Shown in pieces: positions 26,001 to 33,143 of a stretch of 64,000 bases of DNA. How positions within the stretch are numbered: the first letter of the stretch is position 1; each line of letters begins with the position of its first letter. The position numbers were made by a program, and so were the translations under genes. The DNA comes from Ohtaekwangia sp966211525 (GTDB lineage: Bacteria > Bacteroidota > Bacteroidia > Cytophagales > Cyclobacteriaceae), in assembly GCA_966211525.1 (NCBI GenBank), contig CBIHOZ010000011.1, positions 1 through 64,000 on the forward strand, read 5' to 3'. The notes beneath the pieces were generated by a model. It made no database searches. It was given only the letters and a program-made list of their open reading frames with translations, and had not been told where the DNA came from.

Positions 26001-26221
26001 TGAATACTGGTGTAGTACATTTATACCAGCGGGGTGAGCGTACATCAGAATTCAGGCAGGGCGAGTTTATCGGAGAAATGCTGGGCGCTCATCATTTCAT
26101 CAATACCAACCTGATTGTTGCCCAGACAGACGTGGTGATCCTGAAGTTCAATAAGGATCAGTTCTACGAGTTGCTCTCGGATAACGTAGAGTTGGCAGAT
26201 AAAGTGCTGGAGTATATTTGA
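23063..26221 (+). CDS. NTT-like transporter fused to HEAT repeats and a cNMP-binding domain
   Basis: 1052 residues with three parts. Residues 1-430 hold about twelve membrane helices resembling the nucleotide transporter (TLC/NTT) family, starting IIVMLCTGFFMGVFIATYQV. Residues about 430-900 are HEAT-like helical pairs (for example LLLDSEPQVRNTAIKTSIKK and MNALVQIGAITLPALDTAFY). The last 140 residues are a cyclic-nucleotide-binding-like beta roll (FYVLNTGVVHLYQRGE, then EFIGEMLG). Fusions of this type are known in Bacteroidota, but their transported substrate is not established. In parasites NTT proteins exchange ATP and ADP. The 61-residue gene 9 bases downstream is probably co-transcribed. 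Confidence 0.85.
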   Translation: MASRIANVLRIKSEEQKQIIVMLCTGFFMGVFIATYQVTADSLFLNRMGAYLDKAFLAAGALGIITTSVFAFFQSWIRFTTLALGAVVLILIFTLGAYWLLQHGDPAWHNYFVFALYCMTGPITAILLLSFWGIFGRLFNFRQSKRIIGWIDTGQLIAAILATLIAIPFTSKIIHDTADYLLVCATSIAIVSVLLFVIASSFSLSKNNPREFGSGVRRETRVNRLMRDPYIRMLSIFLLISMVMFMFTQYAFQQLVQIQYPKERELTNFNSFFTGAVYGISLIMQTFINQRIISNYGLRISLFVLPLVVILFAVGSLLTGGIFGYEKVLGTTGFLYFFLFVALTRLFNWTLRDSLENPVFKLFFIPLDNRLRFNIQSKVEGLMNESARFVAGLLIFGLAFVPFFKVIHIAIFLLLLAGAYFYVVNHMYNGYRNKIRLKLEGTDIQQEKLEKGLSQVTSRLENMLAVPNPSKAVFSFKLLEKINAAHVPVWVNNLMKNEEESVRLYAQDRMNELKGLSVSDKYVIRMDTTKMDGAEKNVLSKEDLELIIQNGGDITKTRIQKLTRSTNPNDRHYAAELLLHTSKEEYTSFLMELLLDSEPQVRNTAIKTSIKKHNAEIINAIIENLGNPVYSNQAMNALVQIGAITLPALDTAFYRSGQSTQMMLRIIQVIGRIGGQRAREILWNKMDYPNKVIVSQVLLSLGECGFKAGISQITRIKYVIESDISDISWNLSALYEIGDDGFSEQIRTALRFEIQNDIEHIYTLLTMLYDTRSIQLVKENIDSGTAEGITYAIELLDVFLSEQLKQRVIPILDDVSDAERISRLEYFYPRVKLDSRLVLKFLINRDFTQSNRWTKACVLFQIGIRKIEDFKLDLIAQLFNPDLLIREVSAWALHKISAAEYEQNSRRLGADVKYELDALIIHSRRIMRFEKVLFFQDINIFNGVPGLTLTYLADLSEELRMKKDESLVLDERSNNYFYVLNTGVVHLYQRGERTSEFRQGEFIGEMLGAHHFINTNLIVAQTDVVILKFNKDQFYELLSDNVELADKVLEYI

Positions 26222-26230
26222 GTTCATACC

Positions 26231-26416
26231 ATGACGAGAGGGAAGAAGATATTTAGTCTGTTTGTTGTAGCATTTGTTATCCTGATTGCTTACGCGAGTT
26301 ACGACATCAGCCGCAGAACTACTTTTCCGGGATCGAAATCGCAGCTGCCACAGCGGATCAAAGACACCTACCTGCCCGGTGATTCGGTGAAATCCGATAC
26401 AACTCAAAAAAGGTAA
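26231..26416 (+). CDS. Small single-pass membrane protein (61 aa)
   Basis: 61 residues: a short basic start (MTRGKKIF), one hydrophobic helix (SLFVVAFVILIAYASY) and a polar Ser/Pro/Thr-rich tail of 35 residues (ISRRTTFPGSKSQLPQRI), which by the positive-inside rule would face the periplasm. It begins 9 bases after the NTT-HEAT-cNMP gene and so is probably in the same transcript. It could be an accessory of that transporter; nothing in the sequence proves this. No family is recognised. Confidence 0.65.
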   Translation: MTRGKKIFSLFVVAFVILIAYASYDISRRTTFPGSKSQLPQRIKDTYLPGDSVKSDTTQKR

Positions 26417-26458
26417 CCAGAAAATTTACACTTTTTGATTTTTTTTCGGTGCAACCGG

Positions 26459-26488
26459 TTGATTCAACGAAAAAAAATTTTACCTTTG
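26459..26488 (+). promoter_or_regulatory. Promoter of candidate small RNA copy 1
   Basis: TTG at 26459-26461, a 19-base spacer, then TACCTTTG at 26481-26488: a full match to the Bacteroidota TTG-N19-TAnnTTTG promoter. The conserved RNA block starts 5 bases after the box. Confidence 0.8.
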
Positions 26489-26492
26489 ATAC

Positions 26493-26556
26493 AGATTAAA
26501 GCCAACTATAGACATGACAATCCCCCTTAGTCGAGAACTTCGGGGGATTTTCATTT
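26493..26556 (+). ncRNA. Candidate small RNA, copy 1, ending in a terminator
   Basis: The transcript would start near 26493 with AGATTAAAGCCAACTATAGA (22 bases, 26493-26514, identical in copy 2), and end in a hairpin AATCCCCC (26519-26526) / GGGGGATT (26542-26549) followed by TTTTCATTT. Predicted length is about 65 nt. A 14-codon frame inside (26514-26558) is not conserved in copy 2, so I read it as non-coding. It lies in a 450-base gap between the NTT operon and a lipoprotein gene. Confidence 0.7.
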
Positions 26557-26636
26557 AATAGCAGTGCAAACATCGACCCATCCGTCTGCATATAATCCCA
26601 TTCATCTGCTATAGTTTCATGTGAACGATTCAGGCA

Positions 26637-26666
26637 TGGTACTTTTTTACTAGGCCTATATCTTTG
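26637..26666 (+). promoter_or_regulatory. Promoter of candidate small RNA copy 2
   Basis: TATCTTTG at 26659-26666 matches the -7 box. At the expected -33 distance (26637-26639) the sequence is TGG instead of TTG, so this promoter may be weaker than that of copy 1. The conserved block begins 6 bases after the box. Confidence 0.65.
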
Positions 26667-26671
26667 ACTCA

Positions 26672-26737
26672 AGATTAAAGCCAACTATAGACAGTGATTA
26701 TCCCCCGGGGTCCAGGACTTCGGGGGATTTTCATTTT
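26672..26737 (+). ncRNA. Candidate small RNA, copy 2, ending in a terminator
   Basis: It repeats the 22-base block at 26672-26693 exactly, then diverges for six bases, then has ATCCCCC (26700-26706) pairing with GGGGGAT (26722-26728). The right arm and tail, ACTTCGGGGGATTTTCATTT, match copy 1. The loop differs (GGGGTCCAGGACTTC against TTAGTCGAGAACTTC) while the stem is kept, which is what selection on RNA structure gives. Copies are 179 bases apart, start to start. Confidence 0.7.
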
Positions 26738-26866
26738 TAGTCGAATCTGTAGATAGCCTGCCCTCCAGCCAGTATACGTACCGTTGTTTTCTATATACTT
26801 CGGCCTGCCATTGCTTCAATATTCTCCGCCAGCGTATTTTGTCGCTGTTTTTTTCTATCTTTTCCT

Positions 26867-27229
26867 ATGATTAAAAATATACTTCGACCTTCGTATACGA
26901 TTACTCTTCTGATTGTCGTTGTCGCGGCTTGTGTAGATCATAATCTCAGTTCATCTTTTATTGTAGAATGCGATAGCGGTACAACGGTGAGTTACTCGAA
27001 TGTTGTTGCACCTATTATTCAATCTAAATGTGTAACGTGTCACAACAGTAGCTCGGGCCTGCCAGACTGGTCGGTGTTGACCAACCTGCAGGAGCATGGC
27101 GCGGAGATTCAGCGCAGAATAACACTACCGTTAACAGATCCCGAAAAAATGCCACGATCCGGAAGTATAACACAAGAAGAGCGCGCGGCTATCTACTGCT
27201 GGATTCAACAAGGCGCATTAAACAATTGA
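26867..27229 (+). CDS. Lipoprotein with a c-type haem motif
   Basis: 120 residues. A lipoprotein signal (TITLLIVVVAAC, lipobox VAAC, Cys22) is followed by a small domain with one CVTCH haem-attachment motif (55-59) in the setting YSNVVAPIIQSKCVTCHNSS, the usual entry helix of cytochrome-c-like domains. A Met in DPEKMPRSG (about residue 93) could be the axial ligand. It would be a membrane-anchored periplasmic electron carrier or sensor. It heads a plus-strand run with two YceI proteins and a DUF5777 barrel at 14, 19 and 10 base gaps, probably one operon. Confidence 0.85.
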   Translation: MIKNILRPSYTITLLIVVVAACVDHNLSSSFIVECDSGTTVSYSNVVAPIIQSKCVTCHNSSSGLPDWSVLTNLQEHGAEIQRRITLPLTDPEKMPRSGSITQEERAAIYCWIQQGALNN

Positions 27230-27243
27230 TATACTATATATAG

Positions 27244-27783
27244 ATGAAGATTGTATACCTCGCGTTGCTGCTCCTCGCATCAGGTGTGTTACCGGCAGCG
27301 GCTCAAAATTATACGACCGAAAAAAGTTTTATCTCATTCTACTCACATGCACCCATTGAAGATATAAAAGCAGAGAATGTGAAGGCCGTAAGTCTCTTCA
27401 ACTTGTTGACAGGAGACATTGCCTTTTCGGTTCCCATCAAGGAATATCAATTCAAGAAAACGTTGATGCAGGAACATTTTAATGAGAAGTACATGGAATC
27501 GGAGAAATATCCGAAGTCTACATTTCAGGGAAAAATTACAGGATTCAATCCCCAGACAAAAGGTATACAACAGGTATCAACATTGGGTAGGTTAACGATA
27601 CACGGTGTAACCAAAGAAGTAAATGTAAAGGGTACGATCGAAAAACTGGCGGATAAACTGAACATGAAGTCGACCTTTATTGTGAAACTGGAAGACTATA
27701 ATATAGAGGTTCCATCGTTGCTTCGTAACAATATTGCCGAGCAGGTGGAAGTTACCATTGATTTCGTTTTTAAACCTCAATAA
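27244..27783 (+). CDS. YceI-family protein, copy 1
   Basis: 179 residues with a signal peptide (LALLLLASGVLPAAAQ). The rest is a YceI lipocalin-like barrel, with EHFNEKYMESEKYPKSTFQG and TLGRLTIHGVTKEV as landmarks. YceI proteins bind long isoprenoid chains, such as quinone side chains, in the periplasm. The next gene is a close paralogue sharing the HFNEKYMESEKYPK segment, so a tandem duplication is evident. Together with the haem lipoprotein upstream this points to quinone or isoprenoid-linked electron transfer, which is inference. Confidence 0.9.
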   Translation: MKIVYLALLLLASGVLPAAAQNYTTEKSFISFYSHAPIEDIKAENVKAVSLFNLLTGDIAFSVPIKEYQFKKTLMQEHFNEKYMESEKYPKSTFQGKITGFNPQTKGIQQVSTLGRLTIHGVTKEVNVKGTIEKLADKLNMKSTFIVKLEDYNIEVPSLLRNNIAEQVEVTIDFVFKPQ

Positions 27784-27802
27784 TTTTTTTGTTGTTTGCC
27801 GT

Positions 27803-28339
27803 ATGAGGATAATTCTATTATTTACTCTTCTGGTATGGGCGCAGGCCGGACAAGGTCAGCAACGCTTTTTTGTTGACAAAGCTTCGGTATCTTTTTTTTC
27901 AGATGGGGTGATAGAAGATATAGCAGCCGAGAATAATAAGGTGACGAGTATATTTGATGCCGGCCAGGGAGAGATTGCATACCTGATGAACATCAAGGAT
28001 TTTCAGTTTGAAAAGAAACTGATGCAGGTACACTTCAACGAGAAGTATATGGAATCGGAAAAATATCCGAAGGCATCTTTCCAGGGAAAAATTGTGGGGT
28101 TCGACAGCAGTGTTTCCGGAGTGCAGAATGTGAAGGCTGTTGGTAAGCTGACGATACACGGTGTTACACGCGATGTCCAGTTACCGGGTACGGCTGAATT
28201 GAAAAACAACCAGCTATCGCTCAAGTCGAAGTTCACCGTAAAACTTCTTGATTACAATATCAAGGTACCGCAGATCGTGTGGCAAAATATAGCACAGCAA
28301 GTAGAAGTGACCGTGGATTTTAATTACAGACCGCTTTAA
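27803..28339 (+). CDS. YceI-family protein, copy 2
   Basis: 178 residues from ATG at 27803; an upstream frame from 27734 lies inside the first YceI gene and is rejected because the signal peptide (MRIILLFTLLVWAQAGQGQ) begins here. The lipocalin-like domain carries VHFNEKYMESEKYPKASFQG and VGKLTIHGVTRDV, nearly identical to copy 1 at these places but diverged elsewhere. Both copies should bind isoprenoid ligands in the periplasm. The 19-base gap between copies and the 10-base gap to DUF5777 imply co-transcription. Confidence 0.9.
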   Translation: MRIILLFTLLVWAQAGQGQQRFFVDKASVSFFSDGVIEDIAAENNKVTSIFDAGQGEIAYLMNIKDFQFEKKLMQVHFNEKYMESEKYPKASFQGKIVGFDSSVSGVQNVKAVGKLTIHGVTRDVQLPGTAELKNNQLSLKSKFTVKLLDYNIKVPQIVWQNIAQQVEVTVDFNYRPL

Positions 28340-28349
28340 GCCTGCATTT

Positions 28350-29240
28350 ATGAAGAAACTATTTTTACTTCTTTTACTCCCCACCATTTCTTTCGCACAG
28401 GATGACCTGCTGAAAGAACTGGAGAAGCAAGATCAGAACACCGACTATACCATCGCTACCTTTAAAGGTACACGTTTGGTAAACGGCCACAGTGTTGAAA
28501 CCAAAAATGGAGGAACACTGGAATTTATATTCGCACACCGTTTTGGAAGATTGAACGAAGGTTTATACGAAATGTACGGGCTCGATCAGGCGTATGTTCG
28601 TCTCGGGCTCGACTATGGTATAACGGATAATCTCTCCATAAGTATAGGTCGTAACTCGGCCGATAAGATCATGGACGGATACCTGAAGTATAAATTGTTG
28701 AAGCAAAGCTCCGGGCAAAAAAGTTTTCCGTTTACCATGACGGTGTTAGGGGGAACCGCCTATAGTATATCTCCCAAGAAAGGTAACGAGCCTGAAGGCT
28801 TTAAAACGGTAGACAGGCTGGCGTATACAGCACAGGCTTTGATCGCGCGTAAATTTACGCCCAACCTTTCCCTGCAGATTATGCCAACCTATATTCACAA
28901 AAATGCAGTGGATCAGTCGAGAGAGAAGAATGACCAGGTAGCGATTGGTATTGGCGGGCGCATCAAGCTCACGCGCAGCGTAGCATTAACGAGCGAGTAT
29001 TACTATCGTCTCGATCCGCCCGATAATGATTTGTTTGAAGCCGGAAGCAAGCGGTATAATTCCCTTGGCTTTGGTGTAGATATAGAAACGGGAGGTCACG
29101 TGTTTCAGATCGTACTTACCAATACATCCAGTCTTACGGAGCGTACGTTCATCACCGAAACGAAAGGAGATTTCTTTGGTGGCGATATTCACCTCGGCTT
29201 CAACGTGACGCGAACCTTCCAGTTGAAGAAGAAGAAATAG
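28350..29240 (+). CDS. DUF5777 beta-barrel protein
   Basis: 296 residues with a signal peptide (MKKLFLLLLLPTISFAQ). Early landmarks are YTIATFKGTRLVNGHSVE and GTLEFIFAHRFGRLNEGLYE, which I recognise as DUF5777; the rest is alternating amphipathic strands (LDYGITDNLSISIGRN, LTSEYYYRLDP) ending FNVTRTFQLKKKK. It is probably an outer-membrane barrel. The gene closes the run that begins with the haem lipoprotein. No transport or redox function has been shown for this family as far as I know. Confidence 0.85.
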   Translation: MKKLFLLLLLPTISFAQDDLLKELEKQDQNTDYTIATFKGTRLVNGHSVETKNGGTLEFIFAHRFGRLNEGLYEMYGLDQAYVRLGLDYGITDNLSISIGRNSADKIMDGYLKYKLLKQSSGQKSFPFTMTVLGGTAYSISPKKGNEPEGFKTVDRLAYTAQALIARKFTPNLSLQIMPTYIHKNAVDQSREKNDQVAIGIGGRIKLTRSVALTSEYYYRLDPPDNDLFEAGSKRYNSLGFGVDIETGGHVFQIVLTNTSSLTERTFITETKGDFFGGDIHLGFNVTRTFQLKKKK

Positions 29241-29325
29241 TTCGCGAACGCATCGCACGAGACGTGAAATAATCTGCTACTTTTTTACTTTTAGGCTCTC
29301 GAACAGTTTAAACGGTAAACACGAA

Positions 29326-30714
29326 TTGTTACTTCTTTCCATCATTGTATACCTCATTGTTACCGTAGCGATTGGTTTCTGGGCATCACGCAGAGTAAAA
29401 AACTCTGGCGACTTTATGCTTGCCGGCAGAAGTCTGCCCATCGTGTTAAGTTCTGCTGCGCTCTTTGCAACCTGGTTTGGTTCGGAAACTGTATTTGGTG
29501 CCTCGGCCGAATTCCTGGAAGGCGGACTATATAACGTTATTGAAGATCCGTTCGGAGCATCGCTTTGTCTGCTCATCTTCGGACTATTCTATGCCCGCAG
29601 ACTATACAACATGAACCTGCTTACGCTGGGCGATTTCTTTAAAGTACGCTATAACAAAGTTACGGAGTTAACGGCCAGTCTCTTTCTTGCGTTACCGTAT
29701 CTCGGCTATATCGCTGCGCAGCTGGTAGCCATGGGGTTGATACTCAACGTGGTGATTCATATACCGGTATGGCAGGGTGTTGTCATCAGTGCGGTGATCG
29801 TCACGTTATATACTTATGCCGGAGGCATGTGGGCTGTATCCATCACCGATTTTGTTCAGAGCATTATTATTATAGTCGGCATGTTTGCACTTGCCTATAT
29901 CTTGTCGGAAAAGGCGGGTGGTGTATCCGTTGTGATTGCTGCCATGCCGGAGGAGGATATGAAATTTCTTCCTTCGTTCGAGCTGAAAGAGATTGCCGCC
30001 TACCTGGCCGCGTGGTCCGTGCTCGGGCTCGGTTCCGTGCCGTCACAGGATGTATTTCAACGCTCCATGTCTTCAGGCTCTGCGCGAACAGCAGTGTGGT
30101 CGTGCTATATAGCAGCGGGGCTGTATCTTACCATTGCCATGCTGCCGCTATATATAAGTTTATGCACCAAGCATTTATACCCTGACCAGATAACGGGCGA
30201 TACACAACTTACTTTACCGAGCATGGTGCTGCAGCATACATCCCTGCCTATCCAGATTTTGTTCTTCGGGTCATTGCTGTCGGCCATCATGAGTACTACC
30301 AGTTCGGCTATACTGGCACCAGCCTCTATATTTTCGGAGAACCTGGTGCGACCGCTGGTGAAACATCGCTATACCGACAAACAATTTTTGATGCTCACAA
30401 AAATATGCGTGTTGATTTTTGCGGCACTCGCAACTATTATGGCGTGTTTTCGGTCTAATATATACGAACTGGTAGGAGAGTCATCCATACTCAGCCTCGT
30501 TTCCCTGTTTATACCACTTACATTAGGTTTATACTGGAAACGCTCCAGCAGCAAAGGAGCTTTGCTCGCGATGGTGGCAGGTATGATAACTTGGATTATC
30601 TTTGAGGCCATTGAAACACCGTGGCCAAGTTTGATACCGGCAACATTTGTTAGTTTGCTGGCAATGATAGCAGGCAGTTATGCCTGGCCGCAAGAGGAAG
30701 AAAAAGCAGTATGA
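29326..30714 (+). CDS. Sodium:solute symporter family transporter
   Basis: 462 residues with about thirteen hydrophobic segments. The first helix followed by SRRVKNSGDFMLAGRSLP and ATWFGSETVFGASAEF are SSS-family signatures near the Na+ site, and LGLGSVPSQDVFQRSMS and SAIMSTTSSAILAPAS mark later conserved helices. The substrate cannot be told. TTG at 29326 is the likely start because no in-frame ATG precedes the first helix. The stop overlaps the OsmC gene start by 4 bases (ATGA). Confidence 0.85.
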   Translation: MLLLSIIVYLIVTVAIGFWASRRVKNSGDFMLAGRSLPIVLSSAALFATWFGSETVFGASAEFLEGGLYNVIEDPFGASLCLLIFGLFYARRLYNMNLLTLGDFFKVRYNKVTELTASLFLALPYLGYIAAQLVAMGLILNVVIHIPVWQGVVISAVIVTLYTYAGGMWAVSITDFVQSIIIIVGMFALAYILSEKAGGVSVVIAAMPEEDMKFLPSFELKEIAAYLAAWSVLGLGSVPSQDVFQRSMSSGSARTAVWSCYIAAGLYLTIAMLPLYISLCTKHLYPDQITGDTQLTLPSMVLQHTSLPIQILFFGSLLSAIMSTTSSAILAPASIFSENLVRPLVKHRYTDKQFLMLTKICVLIFAALATIMACFRSNIYELVGESSILSLVSLFIPLTLGLYWKRSSSKGALLAMVAGMITWIIFEAIETPWPSLIPATFVSLLAMIAGSYAWPQEEEKAV

Positions 30715-31130
30715 TAAAAATTGAATTAAGTCGTTTGAACGATGCCTTCCACATGGAAGCGCGTAATGAAGCCGGTAAAACCGTACAGATGGATTCATCA
30801 CCCGAATCAGGAGGCTCTGACCTGGGCATGCGCCCGATGCAGATGTTGCTCGCAGCGATGGGTGGATGCAGCGCGATTGATGTCGTTACCATTCTGAAAA
30901 AACAGCGACAGGATTTAAAAGATATCAAGATCACCGTAACAGGCGAGCGCGAAAAAGACGCTACTCCTTCACTATACACCGAAGTGCACGCACATTTTAA
31001 ATTGTATGGCGACATCGATACAGAAAAAGCGGAGAAAGCTGTAAGCCTTTCCATTGAAAAGTATTGCTCTGTGGCCAAAACGCTGGAGAAGACCGCGAAA
31101 ATTACCTATAGCTTTGAGGTGATCCGGTAA
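30711..31130 (+). CDS. OsmC-family peroxidase-like protein
   Basis: 139 residues, the OsmC/Ohr size. The two redox cysteines are Cys53 in AAMGGCSAIDVVTIL and Cys119 in IEKYCSVAKTL. The fold's long central helix and RPMQMLLAAMGGC lead-in are typical. OsmC proteins reduce organic peroxides through these thiols with a dithiol cofactor. The gene overlaps the symporter by 4 bases, so it is translationally coupled to it, an odd pairing with no obvious common function. Confidence 0.9.
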   Translation: MIKIELSRLNDAFHMEARNEAGKTVQMDSSPESGGSDLGMRPMQMLLAAMGGCSAIDVVTILKKQRQDLKDIKITVTGEREKDATPSLYTEVHAHFKLYGDIDTEKAEKAVSLSIEKYCSVAKTLEKTAKITYSFEVIR

Positions 31131-31183
31131 CATTTATCACATTATCTGCGTAGCAGTTCACATTTCAGATTCATTTTATTTTC

Positions 31184-32362
31184 ATGGAAGAGAAAAGAAA
31201 TTTCGAGACCGATGCTATACGTGCGCAGCACCAGCGCACATCCTTTCGCGAACATTCTGTGCCGCTATACCTCACATCAAGCTTTGTGTTTGATGATGCA
31301 GAGCAGGCACGTGCTATGTTTGCTGACGAAATTCCCGGCAACATCTATAGCCGTTACTCCAATCCGAACACGAACGAGTTCATTGAAAAACTTTGTCGGA
31401 TGGAAGGAACGGAAGATGGTATCGGTACAGCTTCCGGTATGGCTGCGATGTATAGCAGCATGGCAGCGTTGCTGAAGTCGGGCGATCACGTATTGGCATG
31501 TCGCTCCGTATTTGGTTCAACACACCAGATCCTCAATACTATATTTCCGAAGTTCGGTATATCGCATAGCTATGCCGATGTAAATGAACCTGAAACGTGG
31601 GAGAAGAAGATACTGCCGAACACGCGCATGATCTTCGTAGAGACTCCGTCAAACCCTGCACTGGATCTGATCGATCTTGAGTGGCTTGGTAAACTTGCGA
31701 AGAAGCATAATCTCATTCTGAATGTTGACAACTGTTTTGCTACGCCATACCTGCAGCAACCGGCCAAGTGGGGAGCACACATCATTACACATTCGGCCAC
31801 TAAATTTATGGATGGCCAGGGCCGTGTGATTGGCGGTGCTATATTAGGTAAGAAAGAGTTGATCAAAGAGATACGTTTCTTCACGCGCCACACCGGACCA
31901 TCGATGTCACCGTTCAATGCGTGGATCTTGTCGAAGAGTCTGGAAACACTGGCGGTGCGAATGGAACGTCATTGTCAGAATGCATTGACGCTGGCTCAGC
32001 ATCTTGAAAAACATCCGGATGTTTCGAAGGTAAAGTATCCGTTCCTTCCATCACATCCACAACATGAACTTGCTAAAAAGCAGATGAAGCTGGGCGGTGG
32101 TATTGTAACATTCGAGCTTAAAGGCGGCCTCGACCAGGGACGCAGATTTTTGAATGCACTCAAAATGATTTCACATACACCGAACCTCGGTGATACCCGT
32201 ACTATTGCTATACATCCTGCATCAACAACGCACTCGAAGCTTACGGATGACGAGCGTGCTGCTGTAGGCATCATGCCCGGACTAATTCGTATAGCCGTAG
32301 GGTTGGAAGATGTTAACGACATCATTGGTGATGTGAACCAGGCTATCGAAGCATCACGCTAA
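31184..32362 (+). CDS. metZ: O-succinylhomoserine sulfhydrylase (trans-sulfuration PLP enzyme)
   Basis: 392 residues, the fold-type I Cys/Met-metabolism PLP family. The start FETDAIRAQHQRTSFREHSV and PLYLTSSFVF are close to MetZ. Key sites are YSRYSNPN (PLP-phosphate region), GTASGMAAMY, VDNCFATPYLQ and the PLP lysine Lys207 in THSATKFMDGQ. MetZ makes homocysteine from O-succinylhomoserine and sulfide. Cystathionine gamma-synthase or methionine gamma-lyase are close relatives, so the exact substrate is less sure. Rpe follows 15 bases later. Confidence 0.85.
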   Translation: MEEKRNFETDAIRAQHQRTSFREHSVPLYLTSSFVFDDAEQARAMFADEIPGNIYSRYSNPNTNEFIEKLCRMEGTEDGIGTASGMAAMYSSMAALLKSGDHVLACRSVFGSTHQILNTIFPKFGISHSYADVNEPETWEKKILPNTRMIFVETPSNPALDLIDLEWLGKLAKKHNLILNVDNCFATPYLQQPAKWGAHIITHSATKFMDGQGRVIGGAILGKKELIKEIRFFTRHTGPSMSPFNAWILSKSLETLAVRMERHCQNALTLAQHLEKHPDVSKVKYPFLPSHPQHELAKKQMKLGGGIVTFELKGGLDQGRRFLNALKMISHTPNLGDTRTIAIHPASTTHSKLTDDERAAVGIMPGLIRIAVGLEDVNDIIGDVNQAIEASR

Positions 32363-32377
32363 TTATATACCTGCAAG

Positions 32378-33037
32378 ATGAAAAGACCCATCATAGCACC
32401 ATCGATACTGGCTTCAGATTTTGCCAACCTGCAACGTGAGATCACCATGCTCAACGAAAGCGAGGCTGATCTGATTCACGTAGATATCATGGACGGTGTA
32501 TTTGTACCAAACATCTCCATGGGTTTACCTGTAGTGGAAGCCGTGAAGCGCCATGCCCGTAAACCACTGGATGTACACTTGATGATCGTACAACCCGAGC
32601 GGTATGTAGAAGCTTTTCATAAAGCAGGAGCGGAGATCATCTCCGTTCACGTGGAGGCATGCCCGCATCTGCATCGTAACATTCAGCAGATCAAAGCGCT
32701 GGGTATAAAAGCAGGCGTTGCTATCAACCCGCATACATCCATCACCGAACTTGAAAATATTATAGCGGATATTGATATGATATGTGTCATGTCGGTGAAC
32801 CCGGGCTTTGGCGCACAGAAATTCATTGAGCACACCTATAAAAAAGTTGTGGCGCTGAAGAAGATGATCACTGAATCAAAATCAAATGCACTGATCGAGA
32901 TTGATGGTGGTGTTAACCAGCAGAACGCAAAAGCATTACTCGATGCCGGTGCCGATGTGCTGGTAGCCGGTAATTTTGTGTTCAGTGCTGCCAATCCGAA
33001 AGACGTGATCAGCAACCTCAAAGCGGTGCTGTCATAA
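32378..33037 (+). CDS. rpe: Ribulose-phosphate 3-epimerase
   Basis: 219 residues, a TIM barrel of normal length. Signatures are IAPSILASDFANLQREI, LIHVDIMDGVFVPNISMG (catalytic Asp and metal-binding His), PLDVHLMI, VNPGFGAQKF and EIDGGVNQQNA (second Asp). It interconverts ribulose 5-phosphate and xylulose 5-phosphate in the pentose phosphate pathway. It lies 15 bases after metZ; the pair may be co-transcribed though unrelated in function. Confidence 0.96.
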   Translation: MKRPIIAPSILASDFANLQREITMLNESEADLIHVDIMDGVFVPNISMGLPVVEAVKRHARKPLDVHLMIVQPERYVEAFHKAGAEIISVHVEACPHLHRNIQQIKALGIKAGVAINPHTSITELENIIADIDMICVMSVNPGFGAQKFIEHTYKKVVALKKMITESKSNALIEIDGGVNQQNAKALLDAGADVLVAGNFVFSAANPKDVISNLKAVLS

Positions 33038-33143
33038 TACATTGAAATGTAGGGGAGATGATACGTGCAAGAGCGTAACAACCCGTTGGCTTTCTGCGTA
33101 TCTTTCGGCAAGATTTTTGAAGTTTGCTCCAAAACTCACTGCC

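Noticed and set aside
26514..26558. 14-codon leader peptide in small RNA copy 1 (ATG to TAA)
   Set aside because: The frame is not kept in copy 2: the ATG is GTG-like there and the reading runs on past the hairpin to an unrelated stop. The stem is what is conserved.
26459..26737. Transcription attenuator controlling the downstream lipoprotein gene
   Set aside because: Two complete promoter-terminator units precede it, and another 130 bases separate the second from the gene; a stand-alone RNA pair fits better.
27734..27802. Upstream start of the second YceI gene
   Set aside because: It lies within the first YceI gene; the signal peptide starts at 27803.
33042..33143. Upstream start of the LpoB gene at 33042
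   Set aside because: It would put 34 residues before the lipoprotein signal; the signal itself starts at 33144.
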